Below the pieces are notes generated by a model, which saw only the letters and a list, made by a program, of their open reading frames with translations, was not told where the DNA came from and made no database searches. Of a stretch of 64,000 nucleotides of DNA, positions 1 through 9,090 are shown piece by piece. The DNA comes from Dromiciops gliroides (taxonomy: Eukaryota; Chordata; Mammalia; Microbiotheria; Microbiotheriidae). The stretch covers positions 85,615,827-85,679,826 of the forward strand of contig NC_057861.1 in assembly GCF_019393635.1 (NCBI RefSeq). Direction: 5' to 3'. A program made the translations under genes and the position numbers. Each line of letters starts with the position of its first letter. Position 1 is the stretch's first letter.

Positions 1-245
1 GATTCCATACCCGTTCTATCAGAAGTCCCAAATTCATGAATCTTCATCTAAAAAGTAACCCTGCTCAATGTCCTTCAATTACAAACTGTATTGTACATTT
101 CTCTGTCTGCTGTCAGGAGTTACTGTTTAGGAACACCAGACAAACTGAACTGTCTATTCCTTGAACTCCTGGGTTCAAAATAGCATATATACTATTTGGG
201 AACTACCTGAGCCTAGGAGAGGCAGGGGCAGGGACAGGAACAGCC
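1..245. other. Unclassified single-copy DNA
   Basis: No gene, RNA or repeat family is recognised here. The stretch is moderately AT-rich and ends at the target-site duplication of the first SINE. Confidence 0.4.
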
Positions 246-260
246 CCTCAATAGATTTTT

Positions 261-416
261 TTTCTTTTCTTTTTTTTTAGTGAGGCAATTGGGGTTAAGT
301 GACTTGCCCAGGGTCACACAGCTAGTAAGTGTTAAGTGTCTGAGGCCGGATTTGAACTCAGGTACTCCTGACTCCAGAGCTGGTGCTCTATCCACTGTGC
401 CATCTAGCTGCCCCTC
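261..416 (-). mobile_element. Marsupial tRNA-derived SINE (WSINE1/Mar-like), full length
   Basis: The poly-T start (tail on the minus strand), the GAGGCAATTGGGGTTAAGTG end, the B-box-like GGATTTGAACTC and the CTAGCTGCCCC head are all visible. It is flanked by a 15-bp target-site duplication, CCTCAATAGATTTTT, at 246-260 and 417-431. That is the mark of L1-type retrotransposition. The family name is from memory; the element class is certain. Confidence 0.9.
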
Positions 417-431
417 CCTCAATAGATTTTT

Positions 432-1094
432 GAAAATGATTTACTGTTTATTGCCTTTACTCTATGCCAAGAGTAAAACTACATTCAGGTCTGTCTAGGA
501 TATTGTTTGATTCTGTGGGGAGTGACTTCATTGTGTCAAATTCACATGTCTAGGGCTCAGTACAATATAGCAAGTTCAAGGAGGAGGTGGGCTTTTGCAG
601 TAGGATGGGGGTTCAGAGATGATTCTGATTTAGTCAGTTCATTAAAATACATAACATCGATTTAGTGAGTATACAGGGACACTCAGAGAGAGGCAGAACT
701 AGAGAATAAAGTTTACCCACTTTCTTAGAAGCATATGAAGCTTGGTATTTTCCTAGTACTTCTGGCCCTGTGGTGAAGTACATAACTATCATATCCCTGG
801 GACATGGGAGGAGAGGGTCTCCCCAACCCATATCAATTTTTGGCTCAACAGGATCAGCTAGCAATGCCATCTTATGGTCAAATAGGGTTGAAGAAGTTAA
901 TCAGGGCCTAGTGACTTCAACTTATTAAGAACACTTTGTACTCCCTATCTCCCTACTTATCATGAGTATCAACAGTTTATTAGACAAATTTGTTCTGTGC
1001 ATCCCACTCTAAAGATTATTCTTCTTGGTAATAAAAACAGAAGCAAAATCAGAGTGTTGTAGGTCTGGACTCTTTCTGTTATCTGTTATCACTG
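432..1094. other. Unclassified DNA
   Basis: No repeat family or exon with splice signals is recognised. The 78-codon minus-strand frame at 634-870 has no recognisable motif and looks like chance. Confidence 0.4.
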
Positions 1095-1585
1095 TCCTAG
1101 GTGGCCAGTGGATAGAGCACTAGCCCTGAAGTTGGGAGGACCTGAGTTCAAATCTGAACTCAGATATTTACTAACCGTGTGACCTCGGGCAAGTCACTTA
1201 ACACCAATTGTCTTAAAAAATTGGGGGCCAGAGCAGCTAGGTGGTGCAGTGGATAAAGCACTGGCCCTGGATTCAGGAGGACCTGAGTTCCAATCCGGCC
1301 TCAGACACTTAACAATTACTAGCTGCATGACCCTGGGCAAGTCACTTAACCCCAATTGCCTCACCAAAAAAAAAAAAAAGATTAAAGAAGATTAAAAACA
1401 TTGGGGGCCATCTTCATCATCCTGGTATATATCTTGCCACACTGTACCCAAATGGCTCTGGAGGAGAGAGTGAGGTTGGTGACCTTGCACAGTCCTCCCT
1501 CACGTAAATCAATTCACTGCAAGTCATCACATCACCTCAACATTATAGTTCTCTTTGAGGATGAAGGACAAACAACAAGCTATAT
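1095..1585 (+). mobile_element. Older composite SINE with long non-tRNA tail, split by a younger SINE
   Basis: A diverged tRNA-like SINE head and CORE run from 1095 to about 1229. After the younger insertion at 1231-1395, the element continues as a tail to about 1585, ending ATGAAGGACAAACAAC. The reverse complement of that tail resembles 39077-39235, with shared text around GACTTGCATGTGAATTGG and CAGCCTCACTCTC. The tail is therefore a dispersed repeat and not unique DNA. Confidence 0.6.
1231..1395 (+). mobile_element. Marsupial tRNA-derived SINE, young
   Basis: It runs from GCAGCTAGGTGGTGCAG to AACCCCAATTGCCTCACC plus a run of A. The duplicated target, about ATTGGGGGCCA, appears near 1221-1232 and again near 1400-1410. 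It has inserted inside an older SINE. Confidence 0.9.
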
Positions 1586-1589
1586 ACTT

Positions 1590-1855
1590 TGAATAGTAGG
1601 CCATACCTTCTTTGATCTCTTATTTTCCTCAAAATGGCTTTAAAAAACCCTTTTCTTGTACTTAGCAAGCCTTACCAGTCTCAGTTCATTGTGAATTTTA
1701 GCACTTTTCATGTTATTTTTTTAGGAAGCTGCAATGCATTTGTATCCATCCTGTTATTTCCCTTTACTTCCATATTTTCCCTTGATCCCTATCCTTCGAG
1801 CTTCTAGTGCCTTTCCTCCAAATCACTAACTCTATTTTGTAAATATCTTTATGTG
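1590..1855. other. Unclassified AT-rich DNA
   Basis: Nothing recognisable apart from short pyrimidine runs. Confidence 0.35.
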
Positions 1856-1859
1856 TACA

Positions 1860-2116
1860 TGATAATGGTAAGCATTAATATAATACGTTAAGGTTTGCAA
1901 AGCACTTTACATTTATTAACTTATTTGTTCCTCACAACAACCTTATAAAGTAGGTGTTATTATTATCCTCAATTTACAGATGAGAAAACTGAGGCAGAAA
2001 GGTCAAGTGATTTACCCAGGGTATCACAGCTAATAAGTGCCTGAGTCCATATTTAGATTCATGTCTTCCTGACTCCAAGTCCACCATTCAATCCATGGTG
2101 AACCACCTAGCTGTTT
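1860..2116 (-). mobile_element. MIR/THER1-type CORE-SINE
   Basis: On the plus strand the MIR landmarks appear in reverse order: AAAGCACTTTACATTTATT, CCTCACAACAACC, TTTACAGATGAGAAAACTGAGG, and then a tRNA-like head ending ACCACCTAGCTG. It is diverged and old. Confidence 0.75.
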
Positions 2117-2394
2117 GTAAAAATCTAAGTTGGTGGGTGGGTTTCCTGTGCCTTCACATAAGTCTTTTGGATAGCTTCCTCTTTTCCTCCTCTTTGCATC
2201 ATTAGAAATTAATTCTTGAGAACATCTCATCCCTCTTGGGCTAACATCCCCTATTGAATTTTATACCATAGGACCCTATCTATCCTTTCTTTGAAACTTT
2301 TAAAATTTGCCCCCCTTAAATATGGGGTGTGTTTTAAGACTATACTTAGTTTTCCTCTCCTTATCTATCAAAATTCCAGAAGGGTCACTTCTCT

Positions 2395-2535
2395 TTTTTT
2401 TTCTTTTTCTTTTTTTGGTGAGGCAATTGGGGTTAAGTGACTTGCCCAGAGTCACACAGCTAGTAAGTGTCAAATGTCTGAGGCCGGATTTGAACTCAGG
2501 TACTCCTGACTCCAGGGTTGGTGCTCTATTCACTC
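2395..2535 (-). mobile_element. Marsupial tRNA-derived SINE, 5'-truncated
   Basis: Poly-T followed by GGTGAGGCAATTGGGGTTAAG through GGTGCTCTATTCACTC. The CTAGCTGCCCC head is missing, so the copy is truncated at its 5' end. Confidence 0.85.
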
Positions 2536-2536
2536 A

Positions 2537-2884
2537 TTAAGTCCTTCCTTTGTGAAAGACACCATCATCAATAAGGGAATCCTAGAGATGATTTAAACTA
2601 TCCTTTTTTTTTTGACATAGAGAGAATGTACTTATGTGTGAATGATAGAATTTCTTCAGTGTTGAATCTTTTCTCTGTAAAAGATTTGTGGTCTATTTTC
2701 TAACCCATTCTTCTATTCCTTCCCTATACACAGGTGGTCTGATGTATACTGTCTCTATGGATCTTTACACAAATGCTTTCCACCGTGTTTATCCCCTTGG
2801 GTTCCTGGGTTTCCTCACATACATATAGCTTAACATATGATGCTACTCTACCTGTCTTGTTCTTTAAAATATAAGGCAAAGATA
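2537..2884. other. Unclassified DNA
   Basis: No repeat or exon signal is recognised. Confidence 0.35.
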
Positions 2885-3300
2885 TGGAGCCAAGATAGCA
2901 GAGTTGCAGAAAGAAATATGCCAGAGATCTTACCCACGACTCCTCATCAGTTCTAGAAAATGCAACAGATTATGAGTGCACAACAGACTATATAAGTGCA
3001 TTCTCTGGAACTCTGGTCTCTCACTTGTGCTCAGAAAACGAAGTTTAAAAGCAGAAAAAATCAGCCGGGAAATGAAGGTCATCTTTATTGTTCCTAGCCA
3101 TGTTCTCCAGTACATCAACATTTTTGTTCCTACAGTTGGGAGGGAGGTAATGGGAGAAATTCTCTCCCTTTCCTTTTCTCCCACTTTGGCCTGTAAATTT
3201 GAGGTACGAAAGCAGGCCAATTGAACTCTCAGTGAACTATTAGATGGCAGCCCCATTCTCTGAAACTCTTGAAGTTCCTGTGGGAATCACTTGATCAACT
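2885..3300 (+). mobile_element. Possible L1 5' UTR fragment
   Basis: GGAGCCAAGATAGCAGAG at 2886-2903 resembles the start of mammalian L1 5' UTRs and of some LTR elements. The rest is not recognised. L1 3'-end sequence on the same strand follows at 3712, so this may be an L1 with a large internal deletion. Weak call. Confidence 0.3.
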
Positions 3301-3711
3301 CATCCTTACACTTCAGTACTTCAGGAATCTATGATTTCAGATTCATGCTCTCTATATTGGTCTTAAAGAATTATCATGGCTGAAAAGTTTTCACCCTGCA
3401 GTAAACCTGGTGATGATCCTCTCAAAATTTAGGTTGTCAGTCTGTACTGAGCCCATTTTAAAAGACAGATAGGACCCGCTAGAGCTTGGACTTCATTCAA
3501 AGGCCTCTGAGAACTTAGGGTTACCTCTATACCTCACTCTACTAAATTACCATTATTGTTAGTGTTTGTGAGCGCAAAGATGATTGTTTTTAAGAGGAGG
3601 GAAATCTGCTCATTTAGCCCCTTAACCAAACTGTATATGAAAAGGAAGGGACCATGGCATAGAAATCTGTCCCATTTCTCCACCCTCAACCCCAAACACC
3701 CAAATGTTTAT

Positions 3712-4085
3712 AAGCAGCACTTTTTTTTGCATTAGCAAAGAAATAAAGATAGACCAGATATATTGTATGGGGGCTGGTTAAACAAATTGTGGCACACAAA
3801 AATAATAGAACATTCTTGCACCAAAAGAAATGACATATGAATGGGTAAAAAAAATAAAGAAGGCAGAACCAGGAAAACAACATACACAATAGATATAACA
3901 ATGTAAATGGGAAGAACAACAGCAAAATCAAAACTGACAGCTATCCATCTAAAAACAAACTAACCTCGGTCACAAATAAGAGATATGAGAATGCACCTTC
4001 CTCCCTTTTTCACAGAAGAGGGAACTATGGATGTAGAACATTATGTATGATGTTAGATGACTTGTGGGTTAGTTTGGGAGCTTTT
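3712..4085 (+). mobile_element. L1 LINE, ORF2 C-terminus and 3' UTR fragment
   Basis: Plus-strand text such as AATTGTGGCACACAAAAATAA, followed by an AGGCAGAACCAGGAAAAC-like run and ACAATAGATATAACAATG, matches the C-terminal end and 3' UTR of marsupial L1. The same module is seen in plus orientation at 28.0-28.5 kb. All frames are broken. Confidence 0.65.
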
Positions 4086-4109
4086 AAATTTTTCTTCTCC
4101 TTTTTTCTT

Positions 4110-4560
4110 TCTTTTAAATCATATTTCCACATTCATCATATGAAAGAAGAAACATACCAAAAGAAAAACAAAACTTTTTTTTTTGGTGAGGCAATTGGGG
4201 TTAAGTGACTTGCCCAGGGTCACACAGCTAGTAAGTGTTGTGTCTGGAGTAGGATTTGAACTCAGGTCCTCCTGAATCCAGGGCCAGTGCTCTATCCACT
4301 GCGCCACCTAGCTGCCCCAAAAAACACTTTTTAAAAAAGTGAAAATAGTATGCTTTGATCTGCAGTCAGACTCCATCAAGTCTTTCTCTAGATGTGACTA
4401 GAATTTTCCATCATGTGTCCTTTGGAATTGTCTTGGATCATTGTATTGCTGAGAAGAGCTAAGTCATTCATAATTGATCATTAAACAGTGTTGCTTTTAC
4501 TGGGTAAGATGTTCTCCTGGTTTTGTTCACTTCACTTTGCATCAAAATTGTCCCGTTTCA
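4110..4560 (-). mobile_element. L1 3' UTR fragment, interrupted by a SINE
   Basis: The flanks of the SINE at 4173-4318 join into one sequence. It contains CATATGAAAGAAGAAAC, then TTTCCATCATGTGTCCTTTGG and TTGCTGAGAAGAGCTAAG. The same 3' UTR text recurs at 34.6 kb and 59.9 kb in this orientation. Confidence 0.7.
4173..4318 (-). mobile_element. Marsupial tRNA-derived SINE, full length
   Basis: Poly-T, GGTGAGGCAATTGGGGTT at the 3' end and GCGCCACCTAGCTGCCCC at the head. It is inserted in L1 3' UTR sequence; an A-rich flanking duplication is only approximate. Confidence 0.9.
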
Positions 4561-4599
4561 ATAGACCAGAGATAAACACCTGTCTCTTGGATTCTCTTT

Positions 4600-4810
4600 T
4601 CACTTCAGAGATGAAGAAACTGAGATGTCAGTTTCACTCATTTATTAAGCACACATTATGTGCCAGGCACTGTTTTAGGCACTGGGAACACGAATATAAA
4701 AAATAGTTCTTGCCCTCACAAAGTTTCTAACTACAGGATTATAAAGTGAACTCCCCCAAATCTCACAGAAATTAGTGGCAGATCTACATCTCTGACATGA
4801 TCCAGAGCTC
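4600..4810 (-). mobile_element. MIR fragment with L2 3' end fragment
   Basis: CAGAGATGAAGAAACTGAG is the MIR core in reverse. It is followed by an L2 3' end in reverse, with TTTATTAAGCAC and TGTGCCAGGCACTGT, and then MIR-like sequence again. Old and diverged. Confidence 0.55.
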
Positions 4811-4814
4811 TTAA

Positions 4815-5095
4815 AAAAAAACAAAACATTTTTATTTAAAGCTTTGAGTTCCAAATGTTAGCCCTCCTTCCTTCCCTTCCCTCTCCCCTCCCTGAGGTGG
4901 TAAGCAATCAGATATAGGTTATGCATGTGCAATTATGTAAAACATTACAATATTAGTCATTTTGTTTAAGAAAACTTGAATAAAAGGGAAAAAAATGAAA
5001 GAGCAAAAAATAGCATGCTTCAGTCTCTGTTCAATATAATTTTTTTCTCTGGAGATGGATAGTATACTTCATCATTAGTCCTTTGGGGTTGGCTG
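4815..5095 (-). mobile_element. L1 3' UTR fragment
   Basis: It contains GCAATCAGATATAGGTTATG and, further on, CATCATTAGTCCTTTGG. These match the corresponding parts of the copies at 34.3-34.8 kb and 59.4-60.2 kb. It is a diverged subfamily. Confidence 0.6.
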
Positions 5096-5383
5096 GAACT
5101 CCTCCTTCTATACTATCCTTAGAGACATTATTTTCTTCTTATTTTTATCTTTTTCATTATTTTCTTCATGTCAGCAATAAAACTCTCCTAAGACAATACT
5201 TTAAATCACTTTTCATTGACCATCCATATTTCCCAAAGTAGATTTTACAAACCTCCTGTCTTCCAACATAAAAGAGAGGTTTAGACTGGTTGATCTTTAA
5301 GGGTTCCTTCCAGCTCTAATTCTGTGTTCTAAGGTACTTTCTGCTTACCTCTGATCATCTGTTCTAAGATGCCTTCCATTTTT

Positions 5384-5522
5384 TTTTTTAGTGAGGCAAT
5401 GAGGGTTAAGTGATTTGCCCAGGGTCACATGGCTAGTGTTAAGTGTCTGAGGTCCGATTTGAACTCAGGTGCTCCTGACTCCAGGGCCAGTGCTCTATCC
5501 ATTGCACCACCTAGCTGCCCCC
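5384..5522 (-). mobile_element. Marsupial tRNA-derived SINE inside the tandem array
   Basis: The SINE has the 3' end AGTGAGGCAATGAGGG and the head CCACCTAGCTGCCCC. A 15-bp target-site duplication, ATGCCTTCCATTTTT, is at 5369-5383 and 5523-5537. The target is a unit of the array, so the array is older than this insertion. Confidence 0.9.
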
Positions 5523-5869
5523 ATGCCTTCCATTTTTGATAGACTATGTTCTGACATATTTCCTACATTTGACATTCTATATTCTAAGATTTCTTCCAGT
5601 TCTGACATTTTATGTTCTGAGGGCCCTTCAGTCTCTCTTTTAAGGTTCTTTCCATTCTAGGTTCTAAGGTCTCTTAGTTCAACCCCCTTCATTCTGTGTT
5701 CTAAAATCCCTCCTGGTTCTGCCATTCTATGTTTTAAAGTCCCTTCCAATTTTGGACGTTCTTTTTGTTCTAAAGTCTTTTCTATCTCAGACATTTTACA
5801 TTCTAAAGTCCTTTCCCCTTCTGATATTTTATGTTCTAATGTCCTTTCAACTTCTGAATTCTAGAATGC

Positions 5870-6105
5870 TAAATGGCACAGTGGATAGAAGCTTGGACTT
5901 GGAGTCAGGAAGACCTGAATTCAAAATTGACCTCAGGTTATTTCTAGCTGTGTAATCCCAAGCACGTCTGTCTCCTTAATCTCTGTTAGCTTCATTTCCT
6001 CAATTGTAAAGTGGGGTTAACTATAGCACCTACCTCTTACGGTTGTTGTGAGGATCAAATGAGATACTTTTTGTAAAGTGTCTTCTTCACAAATATTTGT
6101 TTCCT
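5870..6105 (+). mobile_element. MIR/THER1-type SINE inside the tandem array
   Basis: The head AATGGCACAGTGGATAGAAG is followed by GAGTCAGGAAGACCTGAATTC, then TTCCTCAATTGTAAAGTGGG and GTTGTTGTGAGGATCAAATG. This is the classic order of a full-length MIR-like SINE on the plus strand. Confidence 0.8.
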
Positions 6106-6630
6106 TCCATTCCTTTTCCCTTCTTTCCATTTCTAACATTGTATCCCTTCCAAATTTGACATTTTAGGTTCTAAAACCCTTACTGTTTCAGACGTTCTGT
6201 GGGCTAAGATTTCTTCCAGTTTTGACATTTTTTTGGTGTGTGTTCTAAGATCCGTTCCACCCCTGACATCCTAAGGTTCTAGGTCCCTTCCAATTTTTGA
6301 TGTTCTAGAGTTCCTTCCAGACTCTAAGTTCTAAGGTCCCTCCTAACTCCTAGGCAATTCCCAAATTTTATACACTGTGCTTAACGTGGAAGTCTTTCTC
6401 TTTATGCCTAGGCATGGGCAAAGCTTTCCTAGGTTTAATTCTCTGCCCAAACTAAACCCGACCCGCCTCCCCTAGGGGTCTACCTCTTCCACTCCCCCAG
6501 CCGCCAGCCCTTGTTCCTCCAGTACTCTTCCTCCCCTCCCCCTAACCACGGCCATTCCCAAACCCTGGAACAGACGATCCCAATCCGGGATTACAACTGG
6601 GGGGGGGGAACGGGAAGCGGGGGGAGTATC

Positions 6631-6660
6631 GGGCATGCGCGAGCCGCTCGGCGCATGCCC
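6631..6660. promoter_or_regulatory. Palindrome with two NRF-1-like half-sites
   Basis: The arms GGGCATGCGC (6631-6640) and GCGCATGCCC (6651-6660) are exact reverse complements around a 10-nt spacer. Each arm, read with its flanks, is close to the NRF-1 consensus YGCGCAYGCGCR (one mismatch on the left, two on the right). The position inside the CpG island fits a core promoter element. NRF-1 identity is inferred from motif resemblance. Confidence 0.5.
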
Positions 6661-7149
6661 TGTGAGCCCCCGGCTGGTTCTGGTCTGGAGTCGGAAGCCT
6701 GGGAGCCCCTGACCCGGGCGAACGGCAGCGAGTGTGAGTGTGCCCCGGGGCGTGCGGGGAGGGCCCAGGAAAAGGGAGCTGGAGCCGGAGGGCTGGGGGT
6801 GGGGGAGGTGGGAGACGCGGCGGGCGGGCCCAGCGAGGCCAGCTCGAGGCTACCTCGGAGGTGGGGGTTGGGGCGGGGGCGGGGGCCGGCGCGAGCCCAG
6901 CCCGCCGAGCGGAGCGGAGCCTGTGCCGGCAGCCCGGGCCGGGACCGTGCGGGGCGGGGCAGGGGCGCTTCTGCCTTCCGCCTTTCTCTCCTTGCCCGGG
7001 AGGGACGGGCCGAGGGCGGGCGGGCGTAAAGCCGTGTGTATGCGGGAGGACCTGACTCCTGGAGCCGCCGCCTGGTCTTCCTCCCCCTCCTCCTCCTCTT
7101 CCAGCTGAGCGGCGGGGAGCCAGGAGCGCCGGCGGCCGCGTGTGCCACG
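6661..7149 (+). other. Candidate first exon (mostly or wholly 5' UTR) of an unnamed gene
   Basis: The GC-rich block ends at a good donor, CCACG|GTGAGAGG, cut at 7149/7150; the pyrimidine-rich tract then begins. An alternative donor, GAGT|GTGAGT, lies near 6732. The start at 6661 is nominal, since CpG promoters use dispersed start sites. Several open frames of 90-230 codons cross the block on both strands. They are expected in GC-rich DNA, have no recognisable domain and conflict with each other, so I call no CDS. The next candidate exon on this strand is 46 kb away, at 53257. Confidence 0.4.
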
Positions 7150-7188
7150 GTGAGAGGCGGGGAGGAGGGCGGCTCGCCGCCCGTCCGC

Positions 7189-7970
7189 GGTGCCCCCTCC
7201 GCCTCCCCCTGCCATCCCCCCCACGCTTCCCCCAGCCCACTCCCCATCCTTTCGGCCCTCCGCCTCTTTCCTCTCCATCCCCTCCCCATCCCCATCCTTA
7301 TCCTTCCTTTCCCCTAATTCCCTCCACCTCTTTCCTCTTTTCCCCATCTCTCCCCCCCCTTCAATCCCCTCTCCATCTCTCTTCCCCATCCCATTCCCCA
7401 TCTCTTCTGCCCCCAATCCCCTCTTTCTCTCTCCTCCCCCATATCCTCCACGCCTTCCTTCCCTCCTCCCCCTCTCCCCCACCTCTGGCCCCTCACCCTT
7501 CTCCCCTCCATCTCTTTCACCCATCCCTTCTCTCCTCCACTTCTCTCCTTCACACCTCCCTCCCCATTCTTCCCTCCATCTCCCTCTTCTACCCCTTCTC
7601 CTTCACCTGTCTCTTTTACCTCGTGTCCGTCCACCTTTCCCCCCATTCCTTCCCTTCCTCTTTCTCCCCTTCTCTCATCCACCTTTCCCACATCTTTCCT
7701 AGTCTTGCACTTCTCTCCTTCCCTCTTCTCCCCCTTTCTTCCTCCTCTCTCGACAGCGTTTCCCCTCTCCAATTCATAGAACAGGGTTTCCTCCTCCCCG
7801 ATTTCCATCCAACCCATCTCCCCTTCTTATCTGGCACCTCTTCCCTTTTCTTTTTTTCCCCCTCCTCCCCTCGTTAATTCATAGAAAAGAGTCCCCCTTC
7901 TCTTCTCTCCATTTTCCCTCCTTCTTAGGGCTCCCTTCTTTCCCCCACCCCTTCCCTGGGGAGTGTGGTT
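7189..7970 (+). repeat. Long pyrimidine-rich, G-depleted low-complexity tract
   Basis: The plus strand is built of C, T and scattered A in runs such as CCTCCCC, TTTCCTC and CCCCATC. In the 480 bases 7261-7740 I count 11 G. There is no fixed repeat period. The apparent proline/serine/leucine frame on plus and the glycine/arginine/glutamate frame on minus follow from the composition. It begins just after the candidate donor at 7150. Confidence 0.85.
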
Positions 7971-8894
7971 CTTGGCAGTGGTTGGGGGGCACGGGTCCGA
8001 CCTAGTATTCTGTGCATGAATTGGTTGTTTGATGGAGCTGCTTAGGCCTGGGGGATTGGGAGAGGAAGGTGGGGGCTGGACTTTAGCCACTCCTCTACCC
8101 ACCTTCTCTACGCGCCCCCCCCCCCGCAATCCTTTTCTGGTAGGGAGTTCGGGGTGGGGGCTGGGAAAGCAATAAAAAAGCTTGGAGGGTTGGAGAGTGG
8201 AGGGGTCAGGTTGGGTTTTTGGAGGCTGAGGTGATGGTTTTGTGACTGCAACTCAAGGGAACCGGAGAGCCAGTCTGAGAAGCCTTGTGGATTTGAATCC
8301 CACAGGATGTGGTAGGACAGGACGGGCCTCTGCTGGAGTTGAATGGTGAGAATGCCTTAGAAACAAAAGGGGAGGAGAGAAGGAAAGGGTCCCTCCATTG
8401 GGACGCTTGGGCTGATTGGTCCTGAGATTAAATACATTTAAGAAATAAGTTCAAATTTAGCGTACTGGAAGCTTGGTCAGTTTCTTGGAGGAAAATTGTC
8501 ACCCCAGGGAGGAGGGAAAAGGGTAGGTTTTGTGGTGGAAAGTAAAAGGAGGACTTCGATTGGTTTTTGAGATTGTCTTGAATCACTCTCGAGGGTCCTC
8601 CCTCTGCTATTGCTAATAACCAAATAGGAACAGGAGAGCAAAGTCCTATCACTTCCTCTTGCTCAAACCAGGGTTTTTTTATTCTGTTGTGAGTTTTCCC
8701 TGCAACTTTCATAATAAATAATTTTAAGATATTAGAATTCTTTTAAAATAGCGTTGTCTCCCTTCTCCAGTTCGCAATCTAACTGCAAATTTATGTGGAA
8801 AAATAGTTTTAAATGTTTCTGTCTTGGTTACATTGGTAACTTTGCTGCACTTTTTCTTCATAAGGAATTATTTTCATGTTTTTTGACCTACCAC
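7971..8894. other. Single-copy DNA downstream of the CpG island
   Basis: No repeat family is recognised. Base composition falls from GC-rich to AT-rich by about 8700. If the promoter fires on plus, this is the start of intron 1. Confidence 0.45.
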
Positions 8895-9090
8895 AAGAGT
8901 TCTTAACCTGGGGTCCAAAACTTGTTTTAAAAATATTTCGACAACTATGTTTCAATATAAGTGTCTTCCTTTGTAATCTTATGTGTTTCATTTTATTTTT
9001 TGCATTTAGAAAGGGGGCCCATCAGTTTAAGCAGATTACCAAAAGGGGCCATGGCATACACAAAAAACCCATTGAGAATCTCTGATTTGA
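8895..9090. mobile_element. Non-autonomous hAT/MER-like DNA transposon remnant
   Basis: It starts AGTTCTTAACCTGGGGTCC and ends near CCCATTGAGAATCTCTG. The same start and internal order (CTTTGTAATCTTATGTG, then a GGGG- and CATCAG-containing part) are shared with 18,725-18,915. The termini recall Charlie/MER-type hAT elements; family assignment is tentative. Confidence 0.5.

Larger units (their letters stand above)
5290..6355. repeat. Degenerate tandem array, unit about 34 bp, interrupted by two SINEs
   Basis: A unit that reads roughly GTTCTAAGGTCCCTTCC, then a T-rich spacer and GACATTCTAT, recurs about every 31-36 bp. Starts are visible near 5328, 5361, 5549, 5580, 5697, 5731, 5766, 5800, 5834, 6169, 6245, 6277, 6303 and 6329. 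The unit resembles the 3' tail of MIR-type SINEs, and the array probably grew from such a tail. SINEs at 5384-5522 and 5870-6105 split it. It lies within about 250 bp of the CpG island. Confidence 0.75.
6580..7230. promoter_or_regulatory. CpG-island promoter, TATA-less
   Basis: This is the only sustained CpG-dense, GC-rich block in the window, in strong contrast to its AT-rich surroundings. It contains GC boxes suited to Sp1-type factors (GGGGCGGGGGCGGGG near 6867 and GCGGGGCGGGGC near 6951). I see no TATA box at a sensible position. A palindrome at 6631-6660 resembles paired NRF-1 sites. CpG islands of this kind usually mark promoters of broadly expressed genes. Direction cannot be proved from sequence; a donor at 7150 and the candidate exon at 53257 favour plus, but divergent transcription is possible. 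Confidence 0.85.

Noticed and set aside
6511-7877. Long overlapping open frames (90-245 codons) on both strands across the CpG island and pyrimidine tract
   Set aside because: GC-rich and pyrimidine-only DNA lacks stop codons by composition. The frames are low-complexity (Pro/Ser/Leu or Gly/Arg/Glu), conflict with each other and show no domain.
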